Source: an uncultured Bacilli bacterium (GTDB lineage Bacteria; Bacillota_I; Bacilli_A; RF39; UBA660). Taken from it: a stretch of 7,418 bases of DNA. The notes under the pieces are model-generated. The model saw only the letters and a program-made list of their open reading frames with translations, made no database searches and was not told where the DNA came from. Below, piece by piece: positions 6,601 through 7,418 of the stretch. Location: the NCBI GenBank assembly GCA_947623705.1, contig CANQHT010000058.1, positions 1 through 7,418 of the forward strand, in the 5' to 3' direction. Every line of letters starts with the position of its first letter. Within the stretch, counting starts at the first letter, position 1. The position numbers and the translations under genes were made by a program.

Positions 6601-7168
6601 AGATACACCGCATTATTTAATTGGGACATCAATGATGGCTTATGAATTAAGTAATTCTTTTGATAATGAACTTAATTTGATTACGGTTTTAACTATGTTA
6701 TTTATCTTTTTAATCGTAGCCATTACTTTTAAGTCTTTAATTATTCCCTCAATTTTAGTTTTAGTTATTGAATGTGCCGTTTATTTAACGATGAGTATTT
6801 TAATGCTTAGTGGTGGTTCAGTTTACTTTATTGCCCTTTTAATTGTTCAAAGTATTTTAATGGGAGCGACGATTGATTACGCTATTGTTTATACGACTTA
6901 TTATTTAGAAGCAAGAAGAGAGAATAATGTTAAAGAATCTATAATACTTGCTTATAACAATTCTATTCATACTATTTTAACTAGTGCTTTAATACTAATC
7001 TTAGTAACTTTAATAGTGGGATATTTTGCTTCAGAAATTGCGGGTAAAATATGTTTAACTATTTCGGAAGGAACAATAGTATCTAGTTTCTTAATCTTAT
7101 TATTACTTCCAGAGTTAATCGCTTTATTTGATAAATTTATTGTTAAGAAAAAATTGGAAAGAAAATAA
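3650..7168 (+). CDS. MMPL/RND-family transporter with a large repeat-bearing extracytoplasmic loop
   Basis: This is a 1172-residue integral membrane protein of the RND superfamily, MMPL branch, members of which move lipids or other hydrophobic compounds across or out of the membrane using the proton gradient. The usual twofold layout is visible: TM1 (about 12-30), loop 1 (31-148), TM2-TM6 (about 149-305), a short basic cytoplasmic linker, TM7 (331-347), loop 2 (348-1007) and TM8-TM12 (about 1008-1162). The Asp-Tyr pairs expected for proton relay are present in both halves: MDYS at 217-220 in TM4 and IDYA at 1075-1078 in TM10. Loop 1 has the usual length. Loop 2 begins and ends like a normal porter subdomain (about 372-402 and 955-1005), but between them lies an insertion of about 550 residues made of seven repeats. 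Many Firmicutes MMPL proteins are roughly 700-1050 residues, so this is long. It is transcribed alone. The cargo cannot be told from the sequence. Confidence 0.9.
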   Translation: MQKLTDFIVEKRYFILVIFLLLTGVSFYLSQKVVINHNIASYLPDNSETKIGNEIMEEEFPTLKSSDLNIMLEYLSKEEEKDAYNYLSSLDGVSDVTIQNKDNYTLYSLEVNDYDTSKKAHNVYTDVTKYFKDYDYEVSGSVATQNKDILPLWIVALAVLSALIILIIMSKSFAEPFIFLITILMAVVLNKGTNIIFKDVSFITSSIAAILQMALSMDYSIMLMNRYDEEKSHEKDKVKAMKKALRNAFGSISSSSLTTIVGLMALVFMSFKIGKDLGFVLAKGVFFSLFSVFFCLPTLILLFDKLITKTKKKSPQFNLSFLGKYSYKMRYVGLGVFILVFAFSFVLKNKLHIDYTDTSTDKIANTFEMPNEMAIIYPNNKEDELSSYCLKLQDNNLDVLCYQNTINAELTSADLQTKLNSYSPDLNINPELLKIIYYTKFNQANIKLNLNTLVTFTDKNILNNSLWQDKIPTNLEDNLDTLKYFVSEEELNKKRSTEDLSKILDISLDNLKSLLVYYHSIDENTPLTLNNFVSFVNKSVLTNPSYAKYLSTDNKNNLILISNYLNKEMLQTKYNYQNIANILNIDASLTQKIYLYYLINSPINNKMTLREFTDLLLKVQENSEYQTLDNLTNKELINKQMSSIELTNLFLLPDIYIGIITNIMQGLNKETLSPYEFVTIILQYPGLDNKTLEKINMANFLMTSTLNDTKFTYEEVSNKLNIPLDQVKMLYSMPNLDSLTLTPLELIDFIIEHQNDNDLKEYLDSDTIYKLNTLKTIMMSILNDTTYTSKDLALLLNTNESNIKLIYSLYDLNNGLKINLSLKDLVEFINNKVLTNKDYSSLFKSNDIKKIKALNNIIKGINDKKTYTNKEAYNLLKDLSSDLNEDTLDLVYLYYGVVNNYDNKWTMNLDSFITYLDELLENNKYQNLIDADLKDKVSNAQDKLDSSKELLVGKNYSRIVINSKLAKEGDETFNLIKNIDNDLKDTPHYLIGTSMMAYELSNSFDNELNLITVLTMLFIFLIVAITFKSLIIPSILVLVIECAVYLTMSILMLSGGSVYFIALLIVQSILMGATIDYAIVYTTYYLEARRENNVKESIILAYNNSIHTILTSALILILVTLIVGYFASEIAGKICLTISEGTIVSSFLILLLLPELIALFDKFIVKKKLERK
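4871..6490 (+). repeat. Seven diverged protein repeats in loop 2 of the MMPL protein
   Basis: Residues about 408-947 contain seven units. Each unit has three blocks in the same order. Block A is an N-capped helix, [YFR]-[TS]-x-x-[DE]-[LVA]: STEDL 496-500, FTYEEV 711-716, YTSKDL 787-792, YTNKEA 867-872. Block B is hydrophobic with tyrosines: NLKSLLVYYH 510-519, LTQKIYLYYL 589-598, NIKLIYSLYD 802-811, TLDLVYLYYG 887-896. Block C is [TNS]-[ML]-[TNS]-[LP]-x-[DENS]-[FL]-[VIT]: LTLNNFVSF 527-535, MTLREFTDL 607-615, LSPYEFVTI 672-680, LTPLELIDF 741-749, LSLKDLVEF 820-828, MNLDSFITY 907-915. Block C starts at 447, 526, 606, 671, 740, 819 and 906, so the period is 65-87 residues. An exact 11-nt DNA repeat, AAATGATACCA (5767-5777 and 5995-6005), opens units 5 and 6, spaced exactly 76 codons. 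The A-B-C pattern faintly recalls paired EF-hand helices without calcium ligands; this is a guess. Confidence 0.8.
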
Positions 7169-7184
7169 AAATTCTTTCTTTTTT
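7157..7184 (+). terminator. Terminator of the MMPL gene
   Basis: GAAAGAA (7157-7163) pairs with TTCTTTC (7172-7178) around an 8-nt loop, followed by TTTTTT (7179-7184). The stem is AT-rich and therefore weak. The MMPL stop codon (7166-7168) lies in the loop. Confidence 0.65.
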
Positions 7185-7244
7185 GTAAATAAGTTGTAAA
7201 AACATTTATAAGGCAATCGCATAAAAATTTGACGTAAATTAGAA

Positions 7245-7418
7245 TTACAAAGAAGGAATGACTTTGAATATAAGATTTTCAATATTAGAAAAATCACTTA
7301 TATATCGAGTCATTTTTTTCTTTAAGGTAAGGTTTCCCATAGAATTATCAAGTCTAGCAAGATTAAAGACAATTTTACGAATTAAAGATAAATTATCGAT
7401 TGAATAACCAATTCTATT
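7245..7418 (-). CDS. ISAs1-family-like transposase, C-terminal 57 residues (partial)
   Basis: The minus-strand frame enters from the right edge and ends at TAA (7245-7247), giving 57 codons. The segment DNLSLIRKIVFNLARLD, followed by a lysine-rich KKKMTRY stretch and a hydrophobic tail, resembles the C-terminal end of ISAs1/H-repeat (YhhI-type) DDE transposases. Those typically read NxxLLRxIALNLL, then a basic stretch, then a short end after the last catalytic Glu. The catalytic residues would be outside the window, so whether the gene is intact is unknown. The last about 20 codons are folded into a long DNA palindrome (7257-7314). The family call rests on pattern memory only. Confidence 0.6.
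   Translation of the reverse strand, partial: NRIGYSIDNLSLIRKIVFNLARLDNSMGNLTLKKKMTRYISDFSNIENLIFKVIPSL
7257..7319 (+). terminator. Long hairpin with T-run, antisense to the transposase 3' end
   Basis: The arms 7257-7280 and 7288-7314 pair almost completely around the 7-nt loop AATATTA. The outer AATGACT/AGTCATT is perfect, then TGA/TCG (including a T-G pair) after one bulge, then ATATAAG/CTTATAT, then ATTTTC/GAAAAAT with small bulges, about 24 pairs in all. On the plus strand it runs into T (7313-7319), the signature of an intrinsic terminator. It would stop transcripts entering the insertion sequence from the MMPL side. On the minus strand no proper U-run follows, so it probably does not end the transposase message. 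Confidence 0.6.

Larger units (their letters stand above)
7213..7418 (-). mobile_element. 3' end of an ISAs1-like insertion sequence, cut by the window edge
   Basis: The transposase tail at 7245-7418 places an insertion sequence here, running off the right edge. Its outer end should lie between the MMPL terminator (7184) and the transposase stop (7245). GGCAATCGCATAAAAATTTG (7213-7232) is the least AT-rich stretch there and is a candidate terminal inverted repeat. The other end is not in the window, so neither the repeat nor a target-site duplication can be confirmed, and the left boundary is approximate. Confidence 0.5.

Noticed and set aside
7258..7398. 46-codon plus-strand frame starting ATGACTTTG
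   Set aside because: It is antisense to the transposase end and passes through the long hairpin; the AAGGA is too close to the ATG.
1..7418. Alternative genetic code with TGA as Trp (Mollicutes type)
   Set aside because: TGA ends two genes (808-810 and 1618-1620) and Trp is coded by TGG throughout.

Overview
The window is AT-rich DNA with Firmicutes-type (low-GC Gram-positive) signals. These are a Bacillus-like ribosomal protein S4 that begins MARYTGP and lacks zinc-binding cysteines, strong GGAGG-type ribosome binding sites, TTGACA/TATAAT promoters and short U-tract terminators. TGA is used as a stop (positions 808-810 and 1618-1620) and TGG codes for Trp, so the standard bacterial code applies. 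An uncultured gut Bacilli/Erysipelotrichia-like or RF39-like organism would fit, but that is inference.

Layout. Positions 1-170 hold a candidate plus-strand promoter and a locally GC-rich stretch that can fold into two hairpins with complementary loops. A coding frame for an unrecognised protein emerges from this stretch without a normal start codon and runs to 810. It converges on rpsD (minus strand, 1425-823), and the two share one bidirectional terminator. rpsD has a consensus promoter and a leader of about 150 nt with pairing potential, consistent with S4 autoregulation. Upstream of it on the same strand is a DUF84/YjjX-type non-canonical purine NTP phosphatase (2208-1618). The next intergenic region carries divergent promoters, one for the phosphatase and one for a single elongator tRNA-Met gene with its own terminator. 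Then come, on the plus strand, an unrecognised 176-aa protein and a GNAT acetyltransferase (one operon), and a monocistronic 1172-aa MMPL/RND-family membrane protein. The right edge holds the C-terminal end of a minus-strand ISAs1-like transposase.

Most of the window is housekeeping or simple accessory genes. The most unusual content is: (1) the MMPL protein, whose second extracytoplasmic loop has an insertion of about 550 residues built of seven diverged repeats of about 65-87 residues; (2) a near-perfect hairpin of about 24 bp inside the transposase 3' end, followed by a T-run on the antisense strand; (3) the two-hairpin, loop-loop complementary element in front of the first gene, whose start codon is missing; and (4) the S4 leader. 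Three of the plus-strand coding regions end inside their own terminator hairpins.
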